Assembly: GCF_954871325.1 (NCBI RefSeq)
Contig: NC_088775.1
Span: 34,449,561 to 34,513,560 of the forward strand
DNA: 64,000 nt
Source: Gordionus sp. m RMFG-2023
Lineage: Eukaryota > Nematomorpha > Gordioida > Chordodea > Parachordodidae
Direction: 5' to 3'
The notes beneath the pieces were generated by a model. It saw nothing but the letters and a program-made list of their open reading frames with translations. It was not told the DNA's origin and ran no database searches. The translations under genes and the position numbers were made by a program. This document shows, one piece after another, positions 23,541 through 36,142 of this stretch (position 1 is the stretch's first letter; each line of letters opens with the position of its first letter).

Positions 23541-26500
23541 AACTTAGTTGTTAGTTATAAGTCATAAATAAACATTCTACAAGCACAAAATGTGATTCCA
23601 CTTTAAGTGATTTAGAACAAGGATGCCATACACAAGTGATGTTCTAAATTTTTAGAGAAAATCTTTGTGTTCCGGCACTGGCACGAGTTTTCTCTACTGC
23701 TGGATTGACTTTGAATTTAAGAAAATATAAAGATAATCTTCGGCAAATTTAAATTATCTTTATAAATGCTATAAAATTACAAAATTGAGTTTGAATTTAT
23801 AATAATTAGTGTTCTTTTTAATAAAGATGTTAAATATACCGATATTCTTTAGTTTACTTTTTTGTTTAAATTTAATTTAGCTTTTCTTAAAAAAACTCAA
23901 TTGTCAATTTAAAAATTATATATTATAAAAAATTTATGTCATGCGCCGATTTACGCAGCCTATGTTGACATATAAAAAATGCGAGCCGCAAGCTGCCGAT
24001 TAGATTTTCAAAACTATGCGCCGGCCACCGAGAGTTTTGACGGCCCACATGTCTAAATATATATAAAAATTGAAATATTATAAGAATTCTCGTTGCTCAT
24101 GACCAGTAAACTTAACCATTTTTATCCCATTATCGATAGAACATTCATTCTAATACGTTTAGGAGCAATGAAAATGATAGTTCATCAAAATGTATTAGGA
24201 ATAGATAATTATATTGCATGTTATGTAAATTAAAAAACATTAATTTTAGAGTTTCAAGAAGAGAATACATAGAAATACATTGTTTTTGAGAATTTTTCCC
24301 TAATTTAATACAAATATTTTTGCCATTAATAATTCAGTTTAAGAGGAAAAAATTTATAATGGTCTATTAATGGAAACATATTTTTATCAAGCATAAAAAT
24401 ATGTGATATGGGATTAAATCCGTCTAATGCTTGTATATATCACCTTACAAAATTTCTATTATCATAAAATGCCTTCGTTTTATAACGATATTGGAATTAT
24501 AAATATCATTTAAATCAAAAAAATAAATATGTTTCAAAGATATTTTTTTACAATTATTTGAACATATTAGGCTATTAAATTGAGATGAAAATATAACAAC
24601 TTGGTCTTATAATTAGGAAAAGTGCATCACTTCGTATCTCATTAAATGATTCAAGGATTTTATTAGGGCAAATTGCAAAACTCAGGTCGGCTATTTATTT
24701 ATGAAGAGTAATTTACACTCCATCAATGAAATTCAATAAATATTTTAAAAAATAGAAAGGTTAATAATTGTTTCGAAAGATAATAAATTAGCTTAAGGTC
24801 CTCTAGCCTAAGCTTATTTGGATTTGGCTCTTTATAAAATTTGTAATAACTTCAAAGACATTCTGATTGCTTTATGGTTTTTATTCATATAAATAATATA
24901 ATGGTATTCTATAATTACAAGATGCAAAAATGTGCCCCAATAGAAATTTCTATTTCAAGATTTTCATCATCCAATTTAAAAAGAATATCAACTGTTTATT
25001 TTTCGACAGTGAAACCCTTCAAAATCAAAATGTATAGCAAATTCCTAAAAATGATAAATGAATATTTAAATGGCATTTTTGGGTTTTTTTTAAATTAATT
25101 TTGTTATACCATGATTGGTAATCAAATAATTCACAAATCAATTGCCTAAACATATTTTATATTTGGATGAAATAATCCTCGCAATACTGTTGATACTTAT
25201 TTAATAAAAGAATTTTATGAAAAGATTGATATTTTAAAAAAAAATACAACTTTTAGACAAGAAAAATTAAAATAAATTCTTTCTGGAAATTTAACAATTA
25301 AAAATAATAACAATATAAACACGTAAAAATTTTGTTGATATTCTGCCTCTTTTTAACACATCACGATGGTGGAATGGAACATCAATATTTGGCCTGGGAA
25401 CAAAGATTAAAATGTCTTCTCTCCCTTAATTAAACATTTTAAAGGTAAAAATATAGCAAAAATATTATGAGTATTTGAATCATTTGATAGTGGTATTGAG
25501 AATGGGGGGGGGGGGGGGGTATTTAAAACATTAAATCAAGGTTAGATATTTCTTAAAAAAATCCGCAAGATGGATTTTTTTAAAGTGCTTATTAGAAATC
25601 AACGTGGCCCGTGGCAGAAATTTTAGAAAAGATTTTTTGGCTCGACTAGTATCGAAAAATAATTTTGTACAAGTTGTCCGGCCAAACTGTTAATTTCTTA
25701 TGAAGGAAAACGACATATATTTATTTAATTTTAAGCTTTTATAAGTGTTCGCAGACCCGACTCATAAAGCATTTTTCACAAGTTTTCCGGCCCACTAATC
25801 TTTTACCTCGGGCTTTCCATATTTTTTTTAAAAAAGACTTTTTTACCATTTAAATATAAGACATTAAGAGTTGCAACTACATAAAAAGTTTGATAAGAAA
25901 AATATGAAGATCAATATAAAGAAATATTTTAAAAGACTCTAAATAAAATAGGATTCTAGCAAAATAGCGGGAAAAAAAATTATGTTCATTGAATATTTTT
26001 CCCTCATAAACAGGAAAATAATTTTTCGAAAAAGCTTTCCAAGCAAACATTTAAAACCAGATAAAAAATTTCCAATTTTTTTTAGATCTTTAAAAAAATT
26101 GAAAACCATTAGATAGGAAATTTTTTTAGAAAAACCGATATCTGTGTAACATTAACTCTAAATTACCTGCCAAGCTTTCTCCTCCCTAATTTCGATGGAA
26201 TGAATAAAACGATTATTATAAACGAGCCCCAAACTATATTTCTCAAATAATACTCCCTAAGTTAACTGTCAAGTCTTATCTCATTCCCAGTTTCGGTAAA
26301 ATCAGGCAGGCCTATTATTATAAATTATTTCTAAACCATATTTATTCTAGCCCGTCAATTATAATATATTGAATATTGTGCTGATCTTTCTAAGAAATAT
26401 TTTCGTATTACATCATTATCACTATAAAATTTACTTAAGTAAAATTAATTTTTTGATTATTCAAAATTTTGAAATTTTTATCAATTTATATAGTTTTTTA

Positions 26501-26610
26501 GCATTTAAGAAAATGGAGATTTATTTTGTGGAAAAATTTTTTGAATTTAATTTTCGGGAAAATCAAAAATAAATAAACTTTAAGGAAAATCCCAGCAACC
26601 TTTTATTTTA

Positions 26611-26901
26611 TCAAGCCTGCTCGCCGTAAAAATTTATACGATTCATTTCTTTGTTGTAGAAAGTAGTGCTGAGGTATGTGAAGCATTTCGGATACTTAGA
26701 ATGGAGGGCACGGGTTATATTGGCCCTTATATCCTCCACCTGGAACCAGCCATTTTTTAAAGTGGGGTAGGCCGGAATTGGTTGAGCGTCGATGAGTGAT
26801 TGAATCTCTTCGTCTACTATGTCGCAAAAGCGGTAGTTCATGGTGGAGAATGGTGGTTTAGCCGAAGGAAAATTTCGGCATGGGAACTCCAGGTTTTCAG
26901 G
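26611..26901 (-). CDS. GTF3C5: TFIIIC subunit 5 terminal exon
   Basis: Minus-strand exon after acceptor TATTTCTCAG. It opens PENLEFPCRNFPSAKPPFS and continues MNYRFCDIVDEEIQSLID, then NGWFQVEDIRANITRALHSK, with a TGA stop at 26611. GTF3C5 proteins have 'YIFREGALPPYRQMFYQLCDL' followed by 'nveEl...i......dGWc........lr......rskrp', the same order and spacing. The family's acidic tail is absent, so the protein ends soon after this domain. TFIIIC binds the B box of tRNA genes in the nucleus and recruits TFIIIB and RNA polymerase III. Between this exon and the one at 30205-30418 the family usually has about 80 further residues, so one exon is probably still unidentified. Confidence 0.85.
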   Translation of the reverse strand, partial: PENLEFPCRNFPSAKPPFSTMNYRFCDIVDEEIQSLIDAQPIPAYPTLKNGWFQVEDIRANITRALHSKYPKCFTYLSTTFYNKEMNRINFYGEQA

Positions 26902-27336
26902 CTGAGAAATAGGGGTTAATTATTTATACGATTTAAGAGATATATCATTTCGATGTATCGTGATATACTGCACCCCGTGCGCCTAAGTTGTAGATACATC
27001 CATATTTTAAGATTGAAAATGTTTAAAATTGTAATTTAAAAAATATATTATTTAAATATCATTTTTATCAAAAAATTAATTATAATATAAAATTTATCAG
27101 TGTGCGTAACGGGAAATAGAACTTTGGAACCCTCAAAAACGGAAGAGGTATAAATCCATATAACAGGATCCTTTGAAAGTTTATAGGAGTCAGAAAAGAA
27201 ACCCATTTTAAATTTATGATTTCATTTTTGGTAATGATGTATAGCGTTGAATTATTGATTTTATTATGTGTTTTATTAAAATATTAGATATTGTCGTAAT
27301 TATATCCTTATATATAAAAAAATTATCGCTTTTGAA

Positions 27337-27455
27337 TAGCACCTATGGTCTAGTCGGTTGAATTGGTGTATCACTTATCCTATATGGTATAAAGGATTTC
27401 GGAAGCGATCGCGTGATTCCGTTAATGTAATATTAAAAATAAGTGGATTTTAATA
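27337..27455 (+). mobile_element. tRNA-derived SINE fragment
   Basis: TAGCACCTATGGTCTAGTCGG resembles the A-box head of the SINE at 40906. Further on, GCGTGATTCCGTTA..TAATATTA matches its body. The B box is not recognisable, so it is decayed. It lies in the TFIIIC intron, on the opposite strand to the gene. Confidence 0.6.
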
Positions 27456-28244
27456 CGCTATATATAATTACCCAAAATTTATATGAACATAACAATATAT
27501 AAGCATTAATTAAAACAGAAAAAAAAATATATTTTAAAAAAGACTAAAATAAAAGACTCAAAATATTATAAACGATGGATAATATGCTACATAGAAACGT
27601 GATTTAATAAGGGCAAATTTCCAAACCAATGTTCTGTCGAATATAGAAATATAATTTAAGATTGCCCGTAAAGAATGGCAATTTTTTAAAATAAAAATTT
27701 ACTCAGAATGTGTGAGGCCAGCTATAAAATAAATTATTTTAATTCGAGTCCTGTAAAGCCGTGGCCCGAAAAAAGATTGTTATATTACCTTCCAGTATAT
27801 AAATTATAATATGTGTTTGTGTTATTATGAATTTACTATTATATTGTATGGTCATTGTTTCGTATTATATTTATAAAAATAATATTGAACAACACTTGCT
27901 TACATTAATTTTCTTTTCCTTGTCCTATATTTGTTTTATTTTATTGTTTCTTAACTCAGGTCCCAATTTTAACTAATGAGCTAATGCTATAATTAATGAA
28001 TCCTGATCTAAATGTGCCCAGCAAAAAAAGTTTAATACGTTTAATAATTGTAATCGGATGTAAGTGTATTAAGAAAATCAATTAAGCAGGAGATCAACGA
28101 TATGTTAACTTTGTTAGTTAAACTTTCAAATATAATATGATTTTTTTTAAATGGATTTTTAATATAGCATACGTATAAATAATCAATAATAATTCATAAT
28201 GATAAAACTGAATGTCAATCATCTGAAATTACTTTCGAGTGATA

Positions 28245-28830
28245 TTCACCCTTATTTCATTAAACAAGTCATCTAATTCCATGACCAAGTTACACCCCAT
28301 TCCATTGAACTTTGGACTCCATTTATCGCAACAGTTCTGTCACATGCAGAATTGGCCGCCCACGTCCCTTGTGTATTTTATGATTAAGCCCCGACCCTTC
28401 TCATCCTTTTTGGTATTCTAACTGCAAATGATTCTGGGCCGCACATGTATAGCAACATCTAAGAATAACGTTCCTGTTTATAAACCTACTACTCAAGTCC
28501 TTCCGCCTTAGGGTCTTCCAATTGTTGGACCGTCACTATTGACAAATTGCGCTCCAATCGGGATTATTGCTTTATTAGCATCTTTTACCTGGATTGGCGA
28601 TGGTTCGTACCACCATCGTGCTGATAATCCAGGACGTTCAAAATCTTATTGAAAGTATATAACGCAAATAACGCTGAGCCTAGATAGGACTATTTGTAAT
28701 ATGGATGCCCCAAGTGCATGCGAGGGTCTGGTTGAATCAAAGATCCAAACCGAACCTGAACGGCCAAATTTTTTATCACCTGTATCTCTAAAAAGGTCTG
28801 TTGAACCTACTGATATTTCAACTGTTTTAA
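28245..28830. other. Unidentified GC-richer coding-like block
   Basis: A block with clearly more GC than the intron around it. Plus-strand frames contain hydrophobic coding-like runs (VTPHSIELWTPFIATVLSHA at about 28285, LPIVGPSLLTNCAPIGIIAL at about 28515) and an ATG frame at about 28702 (MDAPSACEGLVESKIQ). Frames change and stops intervene. I do not recognise the family. It may be an old processed or transposed gene fragment. Confidence 0.35.
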
Positions 28831-30204
28831 AATTGTCATAATTTTGATTGGCCAGTATTTCGATATTTTTTATTCCACTCCATGAAAGTGCAATCTACAG
28901 AAGTTAGCGTATCTGTTCTCAACTATAAAAAAAATTTTTCTCCTTATACATATATAGAAGACAATCTTGAAAATATTTTAATTGTATGATTATATTTGTT
29001 TGTGCATTAATATTAAATTAAACGTTAATCGCTTTAAGTTTATGTTTTAAAGATAAAATTAGAAAAAATTTGCTTCTCTAAATATAATTCTAAAATGTTT
29101 ATATACGAAAAAGTTCGAACAGATTTTAAAGATAATCTTGAATAACAGAATTTGAAACAGGAACAAGATTCTGAAACCATAGGAAACGCGTCAAATCTAT
29201 CAACTTAAATGAGAACCGATATATTTAAACTTTTATAAACCGAAACCATATTTTTAAAAATATTCAGAACTTTAATCCAGATTCCAAACTTTATTTGATA
29301 TTTAATTAAAAATAATATTTATTATTTAATCTCTTATGTAAAAAAAAATACATTTTTAAAAGGATAGAAAAATCGATCAGTAATAAAAGGATCTCGATCC
29401 TCCATCATATTTAAGAGTGGACAATCCAGAGAATTTGCTCAAATTAGGATCACGATCCTTTTAACAACCTTATATTTAATATTAAATATATTCTATTTTA
29501 ATTAATTTTGAAAATAAAAATGATATTTAAGATAAAAAAAATCTTTCAATTTTAAACATTTGAAAATTTGGCGGTGGACAAACTGGGGTGAATACAAGTG
29601 ATATGCTGTATATATATTTAAGTAGAAAATGATGAAAACGACAAAAAATCAATAAATTTCCATTCTGAAGAAAAATCCACAGCTATAAAAATCTGAGTAT
29701 CAATTGTGATAATTCATTTTAGTAATATTTATATAATGAATTCAAATTTAATATTTTCCCTTACCTTGCACGTCGAAAGGTTGAAGTCTTTGTTTGATAT
29801 ATCTGTTTTAAGTTTTTTTTAAAGATTGTATTCAATTTATTATTTATAAAGGGTTATTTATAGTTGAAATTATAATACGCCAACCAAATAAATTGTATTA
29901 AAAAATTAAATTTATACTAAAAATATACCTATAAACCCCAAAATCAGATCGTTTTATAACGAAAATGACGGTTTAAATTTACATCCATCTATGATTAAAA
30001 TGAACATAATCTTAAAATACCAGTAAATATTAAAGATGCTCCATTACAACAATGGTAATTAAATTACTAAATTCACCACGAATATATGTGCTCATTATTA
30101 ATGGATTCGATAGAAATTCTAAAATTTGCACTTACATTTTTTTATAAATTAAATTTAAAATAATTTAATTTGATACAAATATAAAATATTGGTATAAAAT
30201 TTAC

Positions 30205-30418
30205 TATTAGAAATTAGATTGGTCAAAACAATGTACTGATATTTGCGGCTTTGTGGATGGATTCTAGGGTCATACCCTAATTTAACCCACATGTTTTTCC
30301 AGGGTCCGTTCATAAAATGGTAGGCCACCATGGAAAGATAGGCACGGAACATGTGAATGTTAATATTGGTATGGAGCAATAGGAATTTTTTGGACCACAC
30401 CGGGGTCAATTCGAACAT
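30205..30418 (-). CDS. GTF3C5: TFIIIC subunit 5 exon 4
   Basis: Minus-strand exon after acceptor TTTACTTTACAG. It reads MFELTPVWSKKFLLLHTNIN, then AYLSMVAYHFMNGPWKNMWV and KLGYDPRIHPQSRKYQ. This is the hallmark of GTF3C5/Sfc1/Tfc1: '(L)FdiRPIWSRnav..ni......l...la.iaYyf..GPWr.lWirfGYDPRk.P..k.YQ'. PVWS, GPW and GYDPR are all intact. The first base is phase 0 with exon 3 (LKKLDE-MFELTPVW). The donor is most likely AATA|GTAAAT after 30205, though the last few codons are less certain. The segment binds a partner TFIIIC subunit and DNA in the family. Confidence 0.92.
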
Positions 30419-30619
30419 CTGTAAAGTAAAAAATAAATTCATAAATTTAAGTATACAATTATGGTTGATATTAAAATTGAAATCCTAAAAAAATCAAATG
30501 GTATTTATTTTTTATATTATTAATAGAATATAATATACGTATGATAAAACAATGTTTTCAAAAAAAAAATAACAAAAATTAAATCTTAGAACGTTTAATG
30601 TAACATTAGTAATCAAAAA

Positions 30620-30790
30620 TAGTATTGTTAAACGGCCCATTTTTACAAATGGCTAACCCAAAATTTTAGCCAAAAAATATTAGCAAATTTGAAGATTTTA
30701 CTCATAGATGGCAGATGAAGCTTGCGTAATATTATTTTGGCTAAAATATTAATTTAAAATCGGATAAATCAAGCCATTTAACAACACTAA
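30620..30790. mobile_element. hAT MITE, TAGTGTTG family
   Basis: A 171-bp element starting TAGTATTGTTAAACGG and ending TTTAACAACACTA. The exact 8-bp target duplication is ATCAAAAA (30612-30619 and 30791-30798). The terminal 13 bases are those of the 3.6-kb hAT at 35281 and of the MITE at 38927. Confidence 0.92.
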
Positions 30791-31592
30791 TCAAAAACAT
30801 TAAAAAAACTGAGAAATATATTTTATATTATAATAGTGTAGCCATTAAATTCGCAATTTTTGAAAATTTCCGTAAGCAAAATTAAATTATTATAATTTTC
30901 ATGCGAATAGAATATTAGGCACTACGTAAGATATAAGTTACATAAAACTCTCCTTTTTTTAAATGGAAGGTATTATCCATATTAAAATATAGTATTTTGG
31001 GGTTTTATATATCATTATAGTATAAAGTTCTCGTCTAATATTTTTTATCGGTATTATCACCAGCCAAAATATACAAGACTTCGAACCAGACTACCATTTA
31101 GTTAGCCCCATAGACAGTTGAAGTCAAGAACAATCGTTTTTCCACTAAACTATTTCCAGTAATTTCATTGTTGCTATGAACAACATAATACTCTCGGTTA
31201 AAAAAATGCCCATATAAACGTCTAACGACGGGTAGATTGACCTCAAAGCCTTACCTAAAATTATCGAAATATGAGCTTATCCTGTAACGTACCAAATCCC
31301 TGTCATTCCTATAGCGGAAAGCATAGAAGGGAAAATTGCCCCTTCAAAATTGTTATAAATGAACAAAATCTCTCAGGTCTGTAGAAAAGAATCAGTAAAT
31401 AATAAAACAAATAAATATAATCCAGAATTTTGGGTAGATATCAAAATAATGACAACGATAACAGAATGGAATTAATGGAGCTGGGGTTAGCATAATAAAC
31501 AAAATAGATTGCAAAAACACGCTAATCGTCCTGGATTAACAACTTGCATGCCACTTAAAAGCTATACATGTACCAATATTAAGTCAAAAGAA

Positions 31593-32033
31593 TAGTACAA
31601 TTTAGAAGAGATTAAACAACGAGAAAGATTCAATTTAGCTAGCCCCATTCTAGGAACTCGGGAAATACATGCTGTATTTCCTTTGAGTTGTAAGCTTAAA
31701 TCAAAAATATATTCATATGCAGAGGACTTTCATATTAACAATATTTCAAATGCCAATCATGTGACTTTTGCCTATATTAAAGGATTCGTAACATGTGTTT
31801 ATGACGATTTTTGGTGGTTAGCCACAGTACTAAAAAAGAATGATATTACTGAGGAAATATATATTTCCTTTTTACATCCCCAGGGACCACCATCCTTCTT
31901 TTACCCCACAATTGAGGAAAAGATATGGTTGCCCATTACTCAAATAATAACGTTAGTAGATCGACTTACCTACAAATTATCACCTCAGGAAATTCTATTA
32001 ATAAGAGCAAGGGATAAGGTTGAATTAAGAGGT
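31593..32033 (+). CDS. Coding segment of an unnamed 'HPxGP' repeat-family protein
   Basis: An open plus-strand frame reading through NLASPILGTREIHAVFPLSC, TFAYIKGFVTCVYDDFWWLA and ISFLHPQGPPSFFYPTIEEK to LPITQIITLVDR. The pattern 'g.y....Y.d.Ww...v......d..v.FmHP.GP...f.wp...d..WvP...i' is familiar from uncharacterised, often multicopy, proteins of insects and cnidarians, but I know no function for it. It is open to a possible donor at AAGAG|GTATTT. Upstream frames look coding-like but are interrupted. It lies on the opposite strand inside the giant TFIIIC intron and ends 36 bp before the outer hAT of the nest. It may be an exon of a nested gene or a dead copy. Confidence 0.55.
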
Positions 32034-32517
32034 ATTTTTTTTATAATTTTATGTATATAAAATTTTAAATAGAGATGTGCCGATATTTCACCCATTTTAA
32101 AATATCGGTTATCGATAAATATTATAAAATTTTCCGATCCGATCCGATACAAAATGGCGTTTTTAACAAAAATAAAATATTTTAAAAAAAAGTTATATCT
32201 AAAAAACTATTTTTATAAATAAAATTGAAATTCATTTTTATGTTTAATTTTTTTAATAGTAATAATTAGTTAATAAACATTCTGCCATATTTTTATTCTT
32301 TTTCGCATTCTGTTTATAAAAGTATGCAATAATCTCTTAATTTTGGTATTTCTAAAAAGAAATCTTCGATATATTAATTTTAAATATTTATTTCAAATTG
32401 TCGATAATATGTAAATAGATTAATGTTATTACTTATTATAGATTTATCAATAAAAATATTTTATATACTTTTAGAATTGCAATTGAATTGAATATAAACT
32501 ATCACTGATGATTTTTA

Positions 32518-32729
32518 TAGTCAAAACAATCGGTAACTTTATTTTAAATTGTTTTCTATATATAGTATTTTATAATTATGTAATTTAACTTCTAATATTA
32601 TGCAATTACATTGACCTCCATAATATAATATTAAATGTAGGAAAGTTATAATAATATAATATTCAAATAACGTAACCTTTAAAATATATAACGTAACCTT
32701 TAAAATATATAAGATATTAAAATATAACA
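32518..32729 (-). repeat. 3' terminal repeat of nested gypsy
   Basis: Shares GTCAAAACAATCGGTAACTT, TGCAATTACATTGACCTCC and the end TTAAAATATAACA with 42818-43002. An internal 21-bp piece (ATAACGTAACCTTTAAAATAT) is doubled here. On the minus strand it starts TGTTATATTT. The exact inner limit is uncertain by a few bases. Confidence 0.8.
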
Positions 32730-33059
32730 TCTTCTTTCCCACCAAGTTAAGATCGTCTACCAATCTTTTTATTTACCAAGTTCAAGTTCATCTATTAATT
32801 TCTACTGTTTTATCATCTCCTAACTTTATAATGTCATTTGTTTTTATTGATTTGGTTTCAACTGGTTCTTCCCTTATTCGTAGTTGGTCGGGATGTTTTA
32901 ATATGGTGTTTTTTCTTTTTCTTCTTCCCTTTTCCAGGATTGTGATGGCGGATTCCCCTGGTATACGGCAACTCTATATCAGCGATTGACATTCACTACA
33001 GCTGTTAACTTTCGACATCTTTATCTAATTGTTCCCACTATATATAATGTCTCGTAATG

Positions 33060-35193
33060 GATTTCATTGACGAAATACCCGGATGTCCCGTATGCAATAT
33101 GTGTAAAACTCCTTTTTTATAGTGAGTACGGAATGATTAATCTACCATTTTAAAATAAAATACCGTCATCATTTTCTATTTCACCTATTCTTGTTCTAAA
33201 AGCTTGTAATTCTGGTGCTTGATTATGTATATTTGTACCATTTATTAATATTTTTACTTTTCTTAAAATTGGATCTTTCGCAGTTTCATCTTGATAGAGT
33301 TTATGTGTCATAAGTAAGATTTCTTATATATTTTATTTTCGCTTGTTATTTTATCATCATTTTTCTCTATTGGGCTTCGCGATAAAGCATCTGCAATTAT
33401 ATTATTAGCGTCATTCTTGTACATTATATCATAATCATATGCAGATAATTTATAAGCCTAACGTAATAATCTTTGGTTTGTCATTGAGCTTAAATCTCTG
33501 TTATTACCATATATCTTTATTAAAGGTTTGTAGTCCGTTCGTATTTTATATTTTCGTCCATACAAATAGTTATGATATTTTTCTACGCCATTTATTATTG
33601 CTTTTGCTTCTTTGTCTATTGTAGAATAATTCTTTTCAGCGTTTTGTAAAGTTCTTGAGGTATAAGCTATTGGAAATTTGTTACCATTATCATATTTTTG
33701 CATGAGTACAGCTCCAAAGATGCATCTGTTTCTAATATTAACTCGAGGTCCAGTTTATAAAATTGTATAGTATTTTGTTCTGTTACTATACCTTTTGCTT
33801 TTTCAAATAATGTATCATCTTTTTTAGTCCAATTCCATTTAACATTTTTACTAGTTTTATTATGTAATTCGGCGATGATTCCATGTAAGTTTGGTATGAA
33901 CCGTGTATAATAGTTTAATATACTTAAAAATGATTTTATGTCATGTCTATTTGTTGGAGTTGGATATTTTTGTATAGCTATTATTTTATTTTTATGTGGG
34001 TATATTCCATTTTGATCTATTATGTATCCTAAATATGATATTTTTTCTTTCATAAAATTTATTTTGCTTGTTTTGACTTTTAATCCCGTATTTTGTAATT
34101 TTTTGAGGACCTGTTTTATATTCTCTACATGTTCTGTATCATTTTTTACTGTGATTATAACATCGTCTAAATAAACTGCTGTATTTTTACAGTCAGCCAG
34201 TAAATCGTCCATATATCGATGAGATACTATTGGTGCTGTAGCTATACCAAAAGGTAATCGTAAATAGCGATAGTATTACATTTGATGTTACCATTGTTAA
34301 TAATTCTTGCGATTCTTCGTCAATGGTCATTTGTAGATATGCGTCTTTGAGATCTAATGTTGTATATTTATTTCCGTTAGCGATCTTTGCGATTAATTCT
34401 TCAAACGTTGGTAGAATATGATAGTCTTTTAGTAAAAATTTATTCAATGTTACTTTGAAATCACTACATAATCGTAGTTCACCTGAAGTTTTACGTACCA
34501 CTACCATTGGAGTACTGCGGGTTAATCATGTTGTTGATGGATCTATTTTATTTATTATGTTATTTTCTTCCAAACGTTTCAGTTCATTTTCAATTTCTAC
34601 TTTTAAAGGCAACTGTATTCTTCTAGCTGGCAGTGCAATTGGTTTTGTATTTTCTTCCAATTGTAGTTTTACTGGTTCGACATTTTATATTAATCCTAAT
34701 TCATTATAAAACACTGGAGCGAATTCTTTATATAATTTGTCAATATTCACGTTATCATTATTATTATATTTATTGTTGATCATATTGATTTTTATATTTG
34801 TTGGTAACGATAGATCAAATTCTATAGTCCATGGAAATCCAAATAGTGCTGCATAATTTGTTTTTATAACTAATAACGGAAACCATTTTATTTTATCATC
34901 TAATTGCACTTTTACATAAGCTTCGCCCATAATTTTATTCTAATATTTCCATATGTTGTTGGAGCTCTAGCCATTCTAAGTTTTGGCCTCCCAATTTTAT
35001 TCCATATTATTGCATTAATGATGGTTACTGCCGAACCTGTATCATATTCCATTTTAATTTCGTGATTGTTTATTAATACCGTAATTGTTGGGTGGTGTCC
35101 ATATTTGTAGATTTTTCTTATTGAGAAATCTGAATGATCGTCATTATTATTGTAATTTGTACCGTAAATTTTTGCTCTGGTTTTACAACACAC
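33060..35193 (-). mobile_element. Pol region of nested gypsy
   Basis: The aspartic protease motif EYDTGSAVTIINA is at about 35040. RT follows, with LCSDFKVTLNK and YTTLDLKDAYLQM (34507-34193) and the catalytic YLDDVIITV (about 34150). RNase H has LETDASLE, AYTSRTLQNAEKNYSTIDKE and IRTDYKPL. A zinc-binding trace contains HTGHPGISSMK. Old and broken. Confidence 0.85.
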
Positions 35194-36142
35194 GGCAAAG
35201 TGGTTTGGTTTCTTACATTTGTTGCACGTTTTTCCATATGCTGGACAATTTCGAATAGCATGAAAAGGATTACAAAAATATAGTATTGTTAAAGGACTCA
35301 GCCGAGTCGGCTTAACTACGACTCAAGTTAAGTTTTTAGTCAAAAAGTCGACTCTTTTACGACTCGAGTTAAGTTTTTAGTCAAAAAGTCGACTCTTTTA
35401 CGACTCGAGTTATGAACTTGATTCGTGAACTCAAGTCGCGACTCGAGTTGTGAACTTGCGTGAACTCAAGTCGCGACTCGAGTTATGAACTTGAGTCGTG
35501 AACTCAATAAATAGTTTATTAAATTTTATGAAACTCAATTGATTATAATTGGTTAATAGTGTAAAACCCAGATCCATGGCTTAAGTCTAAAAATCGACTA
35601 AACTAGCGATAAGCACAAACCAAAAGCACAACCAATATATTTTAAGTTGTTTTTTCTTGACCTTATTAAGGTATATAAATATATGATTATTAGAGGTATC
35701 AATCGATAGCTAATTAGAACTATTGAATAATTAGCAAACCAAGCGCCACCTCTCTGTGGCAATTACTGCGTAGGTTAGGATTATTATCGGCACCAAATAT
35801 TGATATGATGGATTGGTATCAAGTAATCTACCTAAATATGGTGTATATAAGTTTGACTTGGGAGGGGGGTAAAAAATAAATATGGTTACTCGTATAAAAT
35901 TTTTGACCATCGTATTTCTCTTACTGGGCATGTTTAGATCTTAACATTTTTTTTTAACTTTTGTACACTATTAAGAGAAAAATATCTGCTAGATTGCCAA
36001 ATTAGGGTTTAATTCGGGTTCAGGAATTTTAAACTCTATTTAACGGAAATTTTGTTAACATGAACTTAATCGAAATTCCAAAAATTAATATACTTCGTTT
36101 GGAAATAAAGGATTCCTAACATTAACCAGAAACTCTCCCCTT

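Larger units (their letters stand above)
20341..26610. other. Intergenic AT-rich DNA between convergent genes
   Basis: This lies between the 3' end of SLC6 and the 3' end of the TFIIIC gene. Supported contents are a repeat scrap at 21137-21175 and a MITE at 23338. There is a GC-rich piece of unknown origin at 23940-24050, and a run of 17 Gs at 25503-25519. Related GGCC-containing snippets (CAAGTTGTCCGGCC at about 25670, CAAGTTTTCCGGCC at about 25777) also occur. No exon is supported. Confidence 0.4.
26902..30204. other. TFIIIC intron
   Basis: 3.3 kb of AT-rich DNA. Supported contents are a SINE fragment at 27337 and an unidentified GC-richer block at 28245-28830. A missing TFIIIC exon is expected here but was not found. 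Confidence 0.45.

Noticed and set aside
35731-35931. 66-residue minus-strand frame in the 3.6-kb hAT
   Set aside because: No similarity to hAT transposase or any family I know, and no supporting context.
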